Assembly: GCA_001683825.1 (NCBI GenBank)
Contig: LXTR01000086.1
Span: 1 to 64,000, forward strand
Reading direction: 5' to 3'
Origin: Flavobacteriaceae bacterium CP2B
Lineage (GTDB): Bacteria > Bacteroidota > Bacteroidia > Flavobacteriales > Flavobacteriaceae
Length of the DNA stretch: 64,000 nt
Part shown: in pieces, positions 40,711 to 49,688 of the stretch
How positions within the stretch are numbered: the stretch's first letter is position 1
Layout: every line of letters begins with the position of its first letter
Notes under the pieces: model-generated
Databases searched by the model: none
Seen by the model: the letters and a program-made list of their open reading frames with translations, nothing else
Told to the model about the DNA's origin: nothing
Translations under genes and position numbers: made by a program

Positions 40711-42459
40711 ATGAAAAAATCAACTATAGGTTATATTGCCCTGGGCCTGCTCGCAGGATTGATCCTGGGCTATTTCATGTCGCGCCCCGGCCACGAGGCC
40801 GGGGCGGTACACGACCACTCCATGGAGATGGTGGGCGAAACCCTATGGACCTGTTCCATGCACCCCCAGGTCATGCAACCCGAGCCCGGGAGCTGCCCCA
40901 TCTGCGGGATGGATCTCATTCCTGCCGAAGGGGACGAAATGGCCATGGGGGAGGCGCAGTTTTCCCTGACAGAAAACGCCCTTGCCCTTGCCGATGTACG
41001 TACCATGACGGTGGGGGAAAGCGCGTTCAAAGCGCAGGGGCTGCTGTTAAGTGGTAAAATACGGGAAAACGAACGTGCCAACGCCGTCCAGGCGAGCTAC
41101 TTTGACGGGCGCATAGAAAACCTTTACATCAATACTACCGGCGAAACAATCCGCCAGGGTCAACGCCTGGCAACCCTGTATTCGCCCCAGTTGGTGGCGG
41201 CACAACAGGAACTGTTAAGTGCGGCGGAATTGAAAAAGAGCCAGCCTGCCCTGTATGAAGCCGTGCGCAACAAACTAAAATCCTGGAAACTGACGGAACG
41301 CCAGATTGGCGAAATCGAGTCCTCTGGGAAGGTGCAGGAATATTTCCCGGTCTTTGCCACGGTATCGGGTACGGTCACCGAAAAAATGGTACGGGAAGGA
41401 GACTATGTTAAACAGGGCCAGCCCCTCTTCAGGATTACCAATTTAAGTACGGTATGGGCAGTTTTTGATGCCTATGAGAACCAACTCCGACAGTTGGAGG
41501 AAGGGCAGGAAATCCTGATCACCTCCAACGCCTACCCCAATGACCGGGTTAAAGGAACCGTCGCGTTTATAGACCCTATGCTGGATACTGACAGCAGGAC
41601 CGTGGAGGTACGGGCCGTACTGCAAAACAAACAGGGCCTCCTCAAGCCGGGCATGTTTGTAAAGGGCAGCATCGCGTCTCCGTCGGCTACGCAGGAAGGG
41701 GGAGGGATCACCCTGCCCGCGAGTGCGGTGCTATGGACGGGGGAACGCTCGGTGGTCTACGTGAAACCCCTCCCTTCACAGCCCGTTTTTGAAATGCGGG
41801 AAGTAGTGCTGGGAGCGACATTCGGGGACGGTGAAGTGCAGGTGACCGATGGCCTCCTGCCCGGGGAGGAAGTGGTTATCAATGGCACCTTTACGGTGGA
41901 TGCCGCGGCCCAGCTTAAAGGGAAAAAATCCATGATGAACCTGCAGGGGAAAGCCACCATGACGGGTCATGAAGCACATGGCGCCATGGCTGGAACGGGC
42001 CCCGGCGACCAGGTGGCCGGATGGCCGGAAGAGGTACTTGCCGGCTTTCGAAAAGGCCTGGATCCGTATTTCCTGCTCAAAGACGCGCTGGTGGCAGATG
42101 ATTTGAAAAAGGGCCAACAGTATGCCATGCGTACCCTTGAGGCGTTCCGGCACCTGGATGAGAGCAGCCTTGACAACAGGATTCGTGACCTTCTGGCACA
42201 AAGCCGCAAACAACTTGACGCGATCGCCCGGGCCGAAACCCTGGAGGAGTTGCGCACGCATTTTGTAGCCCTCAACGAGCACCTGCCGGAACTTGCCAAA
42301 CGGCTCAGGCCCGGGGGCAAGACCATGTATATACAGCAGTGCCCCATGGCCGATAACAACCAGGGGGCGTATTGGCTTAGCCTGGACAGGGAGATCAGGA
42401 ACCCGTATTATGGCGATGCCATGCTCACCTGTGGCAGTATCACAGATTCCATCAATTAA
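40711..42459 (+). CDS. cusB: CusB-type periplasmic adaptor with metal-binding module and DUF3347-like tail
   Basis: 582 residues from MKKSTIGYIA, an N-terminal anchor helix. Next comes a YHS-like heavy-metal-binding module (WTCSMHPQVM..CPICGMDLIP, ~48-75), homologous in pattern to the two in the ATPase. HlyD/CusB adaptor domains follow (EGDYVKQGQPLFRITNLSTVWAVFDAYE; ~85-410). A C-terminal DUF3347-like helical domain (~440-535) and a segment with QCPMADN and GDAMLTCG complete it. It bridges the RND pump and the TolC channel, although its gene lies 5 kb from theirs. Its stop is followed, in the same frame and after only two codons, by the TTG start of the ChrA-like gene. Confidence 0.9.
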   Translation: MKKSTIGYIALGLLAGLILGYFMSRPGHEAGAVHDHSMEMVGETLWTCSMHPQVMQPEPGSCPICGMDLIPAEGDEMAMGEAQFSLTENALALADVRTMTVGESAFKAQGLLLSGKIRENERANAVQASYFDGRIENLYINTTGETIRQGQRLATLYSPQLVAAQQELLSAAELKKSQPALYEAVRNKLKSWKLTERQIGEIESSGKVQEYFPVFATVSGTVTEKMVREGDYVKQGQPLFRITNLSTVWAVFDAYENQLRQLEEGQEILITSNAYPNDRVKGTVAFIDPMLDTDSRTVEVRAVLQNKQGLLKPGMFVKGSIASPSATQEGGGITLPASAVLWTGERSVVYVKPLPSQPVFEMREVVLGATFGDGEVQVTDGLLPGEEVVINGTFTVDAAAQLKGKKSMMNLQGKATMTGHEAHGAMAGTGPGDQVAGWPEEVLAGFRKGLDPYFLLKDALVADDLKKGQQYAMRTLEAFRHLDESSLDNRIRDLLAQSRKQLDAIARAETLEELRTHFVALNEHLPELAKRLRPGGKTMYIQQCPMADNNQGAYWLSLDREIRNPYYGDAMLTCGSITDSIN

Positions 42460-42465
42460 ATTGCT

Positions 42466-43611
42466 TTGTTGCCCGAGAAGGACCGTTTGTGGGAAATAGC
42501 GACCCTCTTCCTTAAATTGGGGGTGATAGCCTTTGGCGGGCCTGCGGCCCATATTGCCATGATGGAAGAGGAGGTGGTATCCAAACGCCGATGGATGAGC
42601 CGGCAACACTTCCTGGACCTCGTCGGGGCCACCAACCTGATCCCCGGCCCCAATTCCACCGAAATGACGATGCATTGCGGGCACGAACGCGCCGGATGGA
42701 AAGGCCTGTTTGTAGCCGGGCTCTGCTTTATTTTTCCTGCGGTGGTACTCACCGGGCTTCTGGCATATTTCTATGTGGAATACGGGACGGTCCCGCAGGT
42801 AGAACCCTTTCTGTATGGCATTAAACCGGCGGTGCTGGCGGTGATCCTCTCTGCCATTTACAAATTGGGGAGAAAGGCGCTGAAGAACTGGCAACTGGCC
42901 ATCATAGGGGTCCTGGTGATCACGGCCTCCCTGCTGGGAATGAATGAAATCACAGCCATCCTTCTGGCGGGCCTTGCCGGGATGCTATGGCTGGGGTTAC
43001 CCAGGGCCTTCCACGGCAACAGGGCCAACAGCCCTGGCCTTATCCCATGGCTGCTAACGGGGGCGGGTAAAGCACTGGCGGCCGGCGTCACCAACTCCAA
43101 ACTCTTCCTGGTCTTCCTGAAGGTGGGGGCCGTCCTCTTTGGCAGTGGCTATGTGCTGGTGGCCTATCTGGATGCAGAATTGGTCGAAAAACTGGGGTGG
43201 CTTACCCGGGCCGAATTACTCGATGCCATTGCCATAGGGCAGTTCACCCCCGGTCCGGTTTTGTCTACAGCCACGTTTATCGGGTACCAGATCAATGGGG
43301 TGCAGGGGGCTGTTGTGGCAACCCTGGGGATCTTCCTTCCCTCCTTTTTCTTTGTACTCCTGTTAAACCCTTTGGTCCCCAGACTCCGAAAATCGGCTTT
43401 AGCGGCGGGCTTTCTGGATGCCGTAAACATCGCGGCCGTGGGCGTCATGCTGGCCGTGACCTTTCGCCTGGGCGAAGCCATCCTGGTGGATTGGAAAGCC
43501 TGGCTGATCGCACTGCTGGGGATGGGGTATGTTTTGGGCTTGAAAAAGGCAAATTCCCTGGTGCTTGTGGCAGGTGGAGCCTTGCTGGGATTCCTGCTAT
43601 GGCAGTTATGA
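42466..43611 (+). CDS. chrA: ChrA-like chromate/anion transporter with TTG start
   Basis: 381 residues. Two CHR domains, each with the family pattern: FLKLGVIAFGGPAAHIAMMEEEVV..NLIPGPNSTEM and FLKVGAVLFGSGYVLVAYLDAELV..IGQFTPGPVLSTATFIGY, about 10-12 TM helices in all. The nearest in-frame ATG is inside the first CHR motif, so translation must begin at TTG (42466 or 42469) just after the CusB stop, in the same frame. Reinitiation or low-level readthrough of the TAA at 42457 is conceivable. Members export chromate; the substrate here is not proven. Confidence 0.88.
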   Translation: MLPEKDRLWEIATLFLKLGVIAFGGPAAHIAMMEEEVVSKRRWMSRQHFLDLVGATNLIPGPNSTEMTMHCGHERAGWKGLFVAGLCFIFPAVVLTGLLAYFYVEYGTVPQVEPFLYGIKPAVLAVILSAIYKLGRKALKNWQLAIIGVLVITASLLGMNEITAILLAGLAGMLWLGLPRAFHGNRANSPGLIPWLLTGAGKALAAGVTNSKLFLVFLKVGAVLFGSGYVLVAYLDAELVEKLGWLTRAELLDAIAIGQFTPGPVLSTATFIGYQINGVQGAVVATLGIFLPSFFFVLLLNPLVPRLRKSALAAGFLDAVNIAAVGVMLAVTFRLGEAILVDWKAWLIALLGMGYVLGLKKANSLVLVAGGALLGFLLWQL

Positions 43612-43661
43612 GAACCTCACCTATTTCGTATCTTGCGCCACATCTCCCGATTCCCAGGAAT

Positions 43662-46421
43662 ATGCAAGGAAAACAGCTTCTTTTTAGTGTCGTTTGGTTA
43701 TGCCTGGGCGTTATGGCCGAAGCACAGCAACTGGTACCTCCTATAGACCACTTTAAGGCCTTTCAATATAATGCGGGCAGCAAGAACTGGGGTTTGGCGG
43801 TCAATGAAAGGGGGGAGCTGTATGTTGCGAATAACAGTGGTCTGCTGCACTTTAATGGGCAGTCCTGGAGTCTTTATAAGCTTCCAAACACCACGGTAAT
43901 CCGATCCGTTGCCTGCATAGGAAACCGTATATACACGGGCTCCTATGAAGAATTTGGGTACTGGCAGCACAACGCCTTGGGGCAATTAGACTACACCTCC
44001 CTAACCCATCTCATAGAGGGGCATGCCTTTACCAGCGAAGAGTTCTGGGAGATTATCCCCCATGGAGAAACGGTTGTTTTCCGGTCCTTTTCGGCCATCT
44101 ATGTGTATGGCAATGATCAGATACGTGTGATAGACCCGGACGAGGTGGTTTCGGACATCATAGAATACGAAGGCAAACTGATAGTTTCATTGGGATTTTC
44201 AGGTTTATATGAATTGGATAAAGATCAATTGATTCCGCTTGAAGGGGAAGATCTGCTGGAGGGTAAGACCATTACCGACATGGTGGTTATAGAAGAGGGT
44301 CTGCTGGTAGGTACGAAACTGAATGGATGTTTTCTATATAAGGGAAGTACTACGACGGGTTGGGCCGAAGAAATGATACCGGAACTTCGCCAGCATCAAT
44401 TGAACAAAATATACTATCTGGATAATGGGAAGCTGGTGTTTGGAACCATAAAAAACGGGGTGTATATTTTTGATCCGGAAACGCGTAGCACAGAAGTACT
44501 GAATAGGGGGGTGGGCCTTCAGAATAATACGGTTTTGGCGTTGTTGCAATACCGGGATCAGTTGTGGATCGCTCAGGATAATGGTTTGGATAGGGTACAA
44601 TTTAATAATCCGTATACCTATTTTACAGATACGACAGGGGCTGTAGGGACCGTATACGACCTGGCATTTCATAAGGGAACCCTGTATATGGGAACAAACA
44701 CGGGGGTATTTTATTTCGACAATGGGGAATTGCGGTTTGTTGAAGGCACTCAGGGGCATGTTTGGGACCTGGCGCTGATAGACGGGGACCTGTTTTGCGG
44801 GCATAACACCGGCACATTTTTGTTGGAGCAAGGCGAATTACATAAACTTTCAGAGATATCCGGGGGTTATAACCTGGTCAAAATACCCGATACAGACGCT
44901 GCCTATCTTCAGGGCACCTATGTAGGCCTGGCAAAATATCATAGGGATGTGCAGGGGAAATGGCAGGTCGATCCGGTATCTGGGATTAACTTTCCCGTAA
45001 AGCACCTCTGTTTCGAAGACGCGTCTACCCTGTGGGCGGCCCATGCCTATAAGGGTCTTTATCGCCTAAGCTTAAATAAAGACTACACACGGGTCGCGGA
45101 GATAAAAGAATTTGGAAACGAATCCTTGCCGGGGATATACAATGTGAAGGTCTATAATGTTAAAAACCAGATCGTCATTAGGAGTAATGGCCTCTGGTTC
45201 AAATATGACCCCATTCTTGGAAATATTGTCCCTTTTGAACAATTTAATGCTTTTGGTCAAATGGACTTAATCCACTTTGGGGAGGGTTATTTTTGGTTCA
45301 GTGCTCAGGGGTTTACCAAGGAGATCTATTATACAGACCTTAGGGATGACTTGTATATCCTGGGAGAAGGTCCCTTGCGAGAACGCCTTGAAACAGATTC
45401 GGAGAATCTCGTCAGGAGGAATGATTCTATTTATTTTCTTACCCTCAATGATGGTTTCGCCAGGGTTAATCTGGCGAAGTTTAAAAGTACTGCTGGCAAA
45501 TTTAATTTACCTGCTCCTTTCCTGGCAGAGGTTTCGGATCAGGATGGAAATCTTGTACTCCAAACCGATGAATACACTTTTTCCTTCAAGAGCTCCAGGG
45601 AAGTAGCCTTCCAGATAGCTTGTCCGAAATTGCCGAACCCCCGGTTTCGCTATGAGTTAAAGGGTCCTGTGCAACAACAGGAGGTTAGCGAATCTGGCGA
45701 TCTGATATTTCAGAACCTCCCTTTTGGCAATTACCATTTAAAAGTCAATACTGTGAGTATTGATGGGTCTCGTTCTTCTCCCCTTTCCGTTGTATTCACC
45801 ATTGCCCCTCCCTGGTATTGGTCCGTGCGGAGCCGTATCGTTTATATCGGGTTATTGATCGGCTTGGTTTTGGCAGTACGATGGTATAACCGTTTAAAAC
45901 TCGAGCGCAAACACCAACTGTTAAAGGAAGAAATGCACCTGGAGCAGGAGCGCAGGCTGGCCCAGATTGAAAAGGACAAGTTAGCGAGGGAAGTCCGGTC
46001 CAAACAAAAAGAACTTGCCAGTACGACAATGAACGTCGCCAAGAAAAACCAGTTGATTCTTGAGTTGAAGAATTTGTTGTTTATGAATAAGGACAAGTTT
46101 GCGAATCAGCAACGCTACAGGAGTTTTATGAAGAAACTGACCCATGCGATAAATAGCGATGAGGATTGGAAACGATTTGAAGTAAACTTTAAGGAACTGC
46201 ATGAAGACTTTTTCGAAACATTACTGGTCCGGTATCCCGCGCTGACCCCCAAGGATTTAAAATTATGTGCGTATCTTAAAATGAACCTAACTTCCAAGGA
46301 AATTGCCCCCTTGATGGGTATAACCACTCGGGGGGTCGAAATTCACCGTTACCGTTTGCGCAAAAAACTGGACCTGGAAGGTCATGTAAATATCTCCAAC
46401 TTCCTTATCACTCTGAAATAA
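43662..46421 (+). CDS. Membrane one-component regulator: propeller, Y_Y_Y and LuxR-type HTH
   Basis: 919 residues from MQGKQLLFSV, which gives a signal peptide ending AEAQQ. An in-frame ATG at 43608 overlaps the chrA stop but adds 18 residues before the signal. Residues ~20-660 are propeller repeats (LGLAVNERGELYVANNSGLLHFNG), then a Y_Y_Y domain, a TM helix (~740-757), a coiled coil (~760-835) and a C-terminal HTH: LTPKDLKLCAYLKMNLTSKEIAPLMGITTRGVEIHRYRLRKKL. No kinase part is present, so it should sense periplasmic sugar and bind DNA directly. Position just before SusC makes it the likely PUL regulator. Confidence 0.88.
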   Translation: MQGKQLLFSVVWLCLGVMAEAQQLVPPIDHFKAFQYNAGSKNWGLAVNERGELYVANNSGLLHFNGQSWSLYKLPNTTVIRSVACIGNRIYTGSYEEFGYWQHNALGQLDYTSLTHLIEGHAFTSEEFWEIIPHGETVVFRSFSAIYVYGNDQIRVIDPDEVVSDIIEYEGKLIVSLGFSGLYELDKDQLIPLEGEDLLEGKTITDMVVIEEGLLVGTKLNGCFLYKGSTTTGWAEEMIPELRQHQLNKIYYLDNGKLVFGTIKNGVYIFDPETRSTEVLNRGVGLQNNTVLALLQYRDQLWIAQDNGLDRVQFNNPYTYFTDTTGAVGTVYDLAFHKGTLYMGTNTGVFYFDNGELRFVEGTQGHVWDLALIDGDLFCGHNTGTFLLEQGELHKLSEISGGYNLVKIPDTDAAYLQGTYVGLAKYHRDVQGKWQVDPVSGINFPVKHLCFEDASTLWAAHAYKGLYRLSLNKDYTRVAEIKEFGNESLPGIYNVKVYNVKNQIVIRSNGLWFKYDPILGNIVPFEQFNAFGQMDLIHFGEGYFWFSAQGFTKEIYYTDLRDDLYILGEGPLRERLETDSENLVRRNDSIYFLTLNDGFARVNLAKFKSTAGKFNLPAPFLAEVSDQDGNLVLQTDEYTFSFKSSREVAFQIACPKLPNPRFRYELKGPVQQQEVSESGDLIFQNLPFGNYHLKVNTVSIDGSRSSPLSVVFTIAPPWYWSVRSRIVYIGLLIGLVLAVRWYNRLKLERKHQLLKEEMHLEQERRLAQIEKDKLAREVRSKQKELASTTMNVAKKNQLILELKNLLFMNKDKFANQQRYRSFMKKLTHAINSDEDWKRFEVNFKELHEDFFETLLVRYPALTPKDLKLCAYLKMNLTSKEIAPLMGITTRGVEIHRYRLRKKLDLEGHVNISNFLITLK

Positions 46422-46486
46422 GCGTTTATGGGGGAGTCCCTTGAATCGAAGACCACCCTTTTTTTATACATCACCACTACATCACT

Positions 46487-46535
46487 ATGTTAAAAACTAA
46501 CATCCAGATACTATTGGGTATACTGCAAAATAGTA
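46487..46535. promoter_or_regulatory. Two inverted repeats upstream of susC-like gene
   Basis: ATGTTA-AAAAC-TAACAT (46487-46503) and TACTATT-N13-AATAGTA (46509-46535) lie 120-170 bp before the SusC start. They are candidate binding sites for the adjacent HTH regulator. Confidence 0.4.
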
Positions 46536-46654
46536 GAAAGCAGGGTGTTTCCGGGCCGGTATCGGCTGATGTAATTTTTATGTAGCTCACCTAAAAGCCC
46601 CGGCCTGATCATTTTAATAATTTAGCAAGAATCTAACTGAATTATTGAGTGATT

Positions 46655-49600
46655 ATGAATTTACGAAAGCTTTTTTTGCTAATCTTCCTGGTGGCCGTTA
46701 GTTCTCCAATTTTGGCGCAACAAACGACAACGGTGGTCGGGACGGTCACAGACGGGGCCGGGTTGCCGCTTCCCGGGGCCAGTATCGTGCTTAAGGGAAC
46801 CCTCACAGGAACCCAAACAGACTTCGATGGCAACTTTTCTCTGGCAAATGTCCCATCCGGTGGTACCCTCGTGGTAAGCTATATTGGCTTTACCACCATT
46901 GAGATTGAGGTTGAAGGTCAGACGTCGTTGAATATTGAGCTGGCAGAAGATGCCCAGGCATTGGACGAGGTCGTGGTGGTAGGTTATGGGCAATTAAAGG
47001 TGAAAGACCTGACTTCGGCCATAACAACGGTAGATTCCGAGGTGCTGGAAGTAGCCCCCGTAGGACAGGCAATGCAGGCATTGCAAGGACGGGTGGCAGG
47101 ATTGCAAATCGTGAATAATGGGGGGCCTGGACAATCGCCAACAGTTAGGGTGAGGGGGATTGGGTCCTACAATACCGATGCATCGGGCCCGCTGTATGTG
47201 GTAGATGGCGCCTTCTTTAACGAGATAGACTTTTTGAACCCGGCGGATATCAACTCTATTTCCGTTCTTAAAGATGCCTCTGCTGCGGCCATCTATGGTG
47301 TCCGTGCAGCCAATGGGGTGGTCCTGATCGAAACTAAATCAGGCACCTATAACCAGAAGTCGCAAATTACCTATGACGGATATACCGGTTACCAGGTACC
47401 ACAGAATGTACTTAAAATGGCCAATGCCGAACAGTTTACTACCCTGGCCCTGGAATCCGGATCGGCTCCGGATGCCCAGTTTATTCTCAATGCCATGCAA
47501 CGATATGGGAGGAGCAGGATCAACCCAAATGTGCCAGCGGTAAATACAGATTGGTACGATGAGATCATGAAATTGGCTTTGATACAAAACCATAGCCTGA
47601 ATATGACCGGTGGCAGTGAGAACGCCACTTACGCCATAGGCGCCAACTATTTTGAACAAGGAGGGCTCCTTAAAATGAAAAATGATTATGAGCGGTTTAA
47701 TCTAAGGAGCAAAATTGACTTTAAGGTGAATGACTGGCTAAAGGTGGGGGGCAACATGGTCTTGAGTAACGCTACCCGCTACGACGCCGAGGATTCAGCA
47801 TGGCGGCTGGCGTATTTTGCGGTACCCATTCTTCCAGTATTGGACCCATTGCTGTTAAATGACCCGGGGATTTTCCCGACCAACTACGCCAATGCACAGG
47901 ATTTGGGGTATAGGGGGGGACAGAACCCGTTTCCGACCCTGGACTTTAGCGAGAACCGTGAAAAAACACGAAACGTGCTGGCTAATTTCTACGCTGAGGC
48001 CTATATTATTCCGGATAAATTAACCTTTAAAACAGCATACAACCACAACTTTGAAAACACCAACCGCAGGGAAGTCCGCCTGCCCTACTTCATCGGCAAT
48101 AACTTTCAAAGGGTAGATGCATCGCTGCTCAAAAGGACCATCACCACTTCTAATCAGATTTGGGACAATACGCTAACATACAATGATACTTTTGGCAAAC
48201 ACGACCTCACGCTTTTGGGGGGTATTTCCTTCAGGGATGAAGCCCTGGATTTACTCCAGGCACAGGGCCTGAACTTTCCTTTGACAGGGGAAGAAGCCTA
48301 TTTTATTGACCAGGCGCAAACCATCGTTGAAGAAAACACCTTTGACGGGGGTGCGCGGGAGTTTGGCCTGTCATACTTTACCAGGCTTTCCTATAACTAT
48401 GATGACCGCTATTTGCTCTATGGGACGTTTAGAGCCGACGGAACCAATAAATACCAGGAAAAGTGGGGATATTTCCCCACCATTGGCGCGGGCTGGGTGG
48501 TAACAGGGGAATCCTTTATGGAAAACAACGGCATTTTTGATTTCCTCAAACTTCGGGGCAGCTGGGGCAAGCTGGGGAATGACAGGGTGCCCTCCAGTGA
48601 GGGGTCTATTACCTCCAACGTGGTTACCACGGCTTTGGGAGATATTTTATTTAGCGGGTTGAGTACCAGTAGTGATTTCACAGCCCTGAAATGGGAAGTT
48701 ACCGAAGAGATGAACGCGGGGGTGTCTATGCGTTTGTTCAACAACAACCTTTCCCTGGAAGCCGATTATTATATAAGGGATACCAAAGATGCCGTCATCC
48801 CGGTTGAACGCCCGCTCATACCCGGTGCCACCAGGAAAAACATCGGGGAGATCAGGAATTCCGGATTTGAATTGGCGTTGAACTGGAGCAAGCAGGTATC
48901 CAAGGATTTTAGCTATAATGTAGGCGGAAATATCGGCACGCTAAACAATGAAGTCCTGGATCTTGGCGGGCAACCCTTTCTCGATGCCGGCACCGCAGAA
49001 TTCAGGCAGCGGTCCATCGTGGGAGAATCAATCTTTGCTTTCTATGGGCGCGAGGTTATCGGGGTGTATCAAAATGACGCCCAGATACAGGCCGATCCGG
49101 TGGCCGTCGCTAACGGACTGGAACCGGGAGATTTTATTTATAAGGATATCAATGGCGATGGAGATATCACCGATGACGACAGGACGGTCTTGGGGTCCTT
49201 CCTGCCTTCTTATACCTTTGGGATCAACCTCGGGTTTAATTACAAGGCCTGGGACTTTTCGACAAGCGCCACCGGTCAGGGAGGCAACTCCATTTTGAAC
49301 CGCAAACGGGGGGAGGTTATTTTTACGAACGACACCAATTGGGACCGGGATTTTGCGGTAAATCGCTGGCATGGTGAAGGTACCACCAACAGCTACCCCT
49401 CCTCTGCCGGGATCAGGAAATCATGGAACCAGAAACTGAATTCCTGGTTTATTGAGGATGGTGACTTCTTCAGGATCCAGAATATTACCCTGGGATATAC
49501 GATCAACAAAGACGGTGCTATAAAAAAGCTGCCGGTGATAAGGGTCTATGCGACTGCGGAGAAGCCTTTATCCCTGTTTGATTATAATGGATTCAGCCCG

Positions 49601-49678
49601 GAGGTAGGCAACGGGGTGGACAACCAGACCTACCCAATACCCGCCGTCTATACCCTTGGAGTTAATGTGAAAATTTAA
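46655..49678 (+). CDS. susC: SusC/RagA-family TonB-dependent transporter
   Basis: 1007 residues from the ATG at 46655 (a GTG two codons earlier is not needed). Signal peptide ending SSPILAQQ, then a carboxypeptidase-like beta domain (VVGTVTDGAGLPLPGASIVLKG, ~23-100). The TonB-box-like segment DEVVVVGYGQ leads into the plug (VRVRGIGSYN..PLYVVDGAFF..ISVLKDASAAAIYGVRAANGVV) and then a ~22-strand barrel. It imports oligosaccharides across the outer membrane together with the SusD-like lipoprotein encoded 10 bp downstream. The substrate is inferred from the GH144-type enzymes of the same operon. Confidence 0.95.
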   Translation: MNLRKLFLLIFLVAVSSPILAQQTTTVVGTVTDGAGLPLPGASIVLKGTLTGTQTDFDGNFSLANVPSGGTLVVSYIGFTTIEIEVEGQTSLNIELAEDAQALDEVVVVGYGQLKVKDLTSAITTVDSEVLEVAPVGQAMQALQGRVAGLQIVNNGGPGQSPTVRVRGIGSYNTDASGPLYVVDGAFFNEIDFLNPADINSISVLKDASAAAIYGVRAANGVVLIETKSGTYNQKSQITYDGYTGYQVPQNVLKMANAEQFTTLALESGSAPDAQFILNAMQRYGRSRINPNVPAVNTDWYDEIMKLALIQNHSLNMTGGSENATYAIGANYFEQGGLLKMKNDYERFNLRSKIDFKVNDWLKVGGNMVLSNATRYDAEDSAWRLAYFAVPILPVLDPLLLNDPGIFPTNYANAQDLGYRGGQNPFPTLDFSENREKTRNVLANFYAEAYIIPDKLTFKTAYNHNFENTNRREVRLPYFIGNNFQRVDASLLKRTITTSNQIWDNTLTYNDTFGKHDLTLLGGISFRDEALDLLQAQGLNFPLTGEEAYFIDQAQTIVEENTFDGGAREFGLSYFTRLSYNYDDRYLLYGTFRADGTNKYQEKWGYFPTIGAGWVVTGESFMENNGIFDFLKLRGSWGKLGNDRVPSSEGSITSNVVTTALGDILFSGLSTSSDFTALKWEVTEEMNAGVSMRLFNNNLSLEADYYIRDTKDAVIPVERPLIPGATRKNIGEIRNSGFELALNWSKQVSKDFSYNVGGNIGTLNNEVLDLGGQPFLDAGTAEFRQRSIVGESIFAFYGREVIGVYQNDAQIQADPVAVANGLEPGDFIYKDINGDGDITDDDRTVLGSFLPSYTFGINLGFNYKAWDFSTSATGQGGNSILNRKRGEVIFTNDTNWDRDFAVNRWHGEGTTNSYPSSAGIRKSWNQKLNSWFIEDGDFFRIQNITLGYTINKDGAIKKLPVIRVYATAEKPLSLFDYNGFSPEVGNGVDNQTYPIPAVYTLGVNVKI

Positions 49679-49688
49679 AAAAGATACT

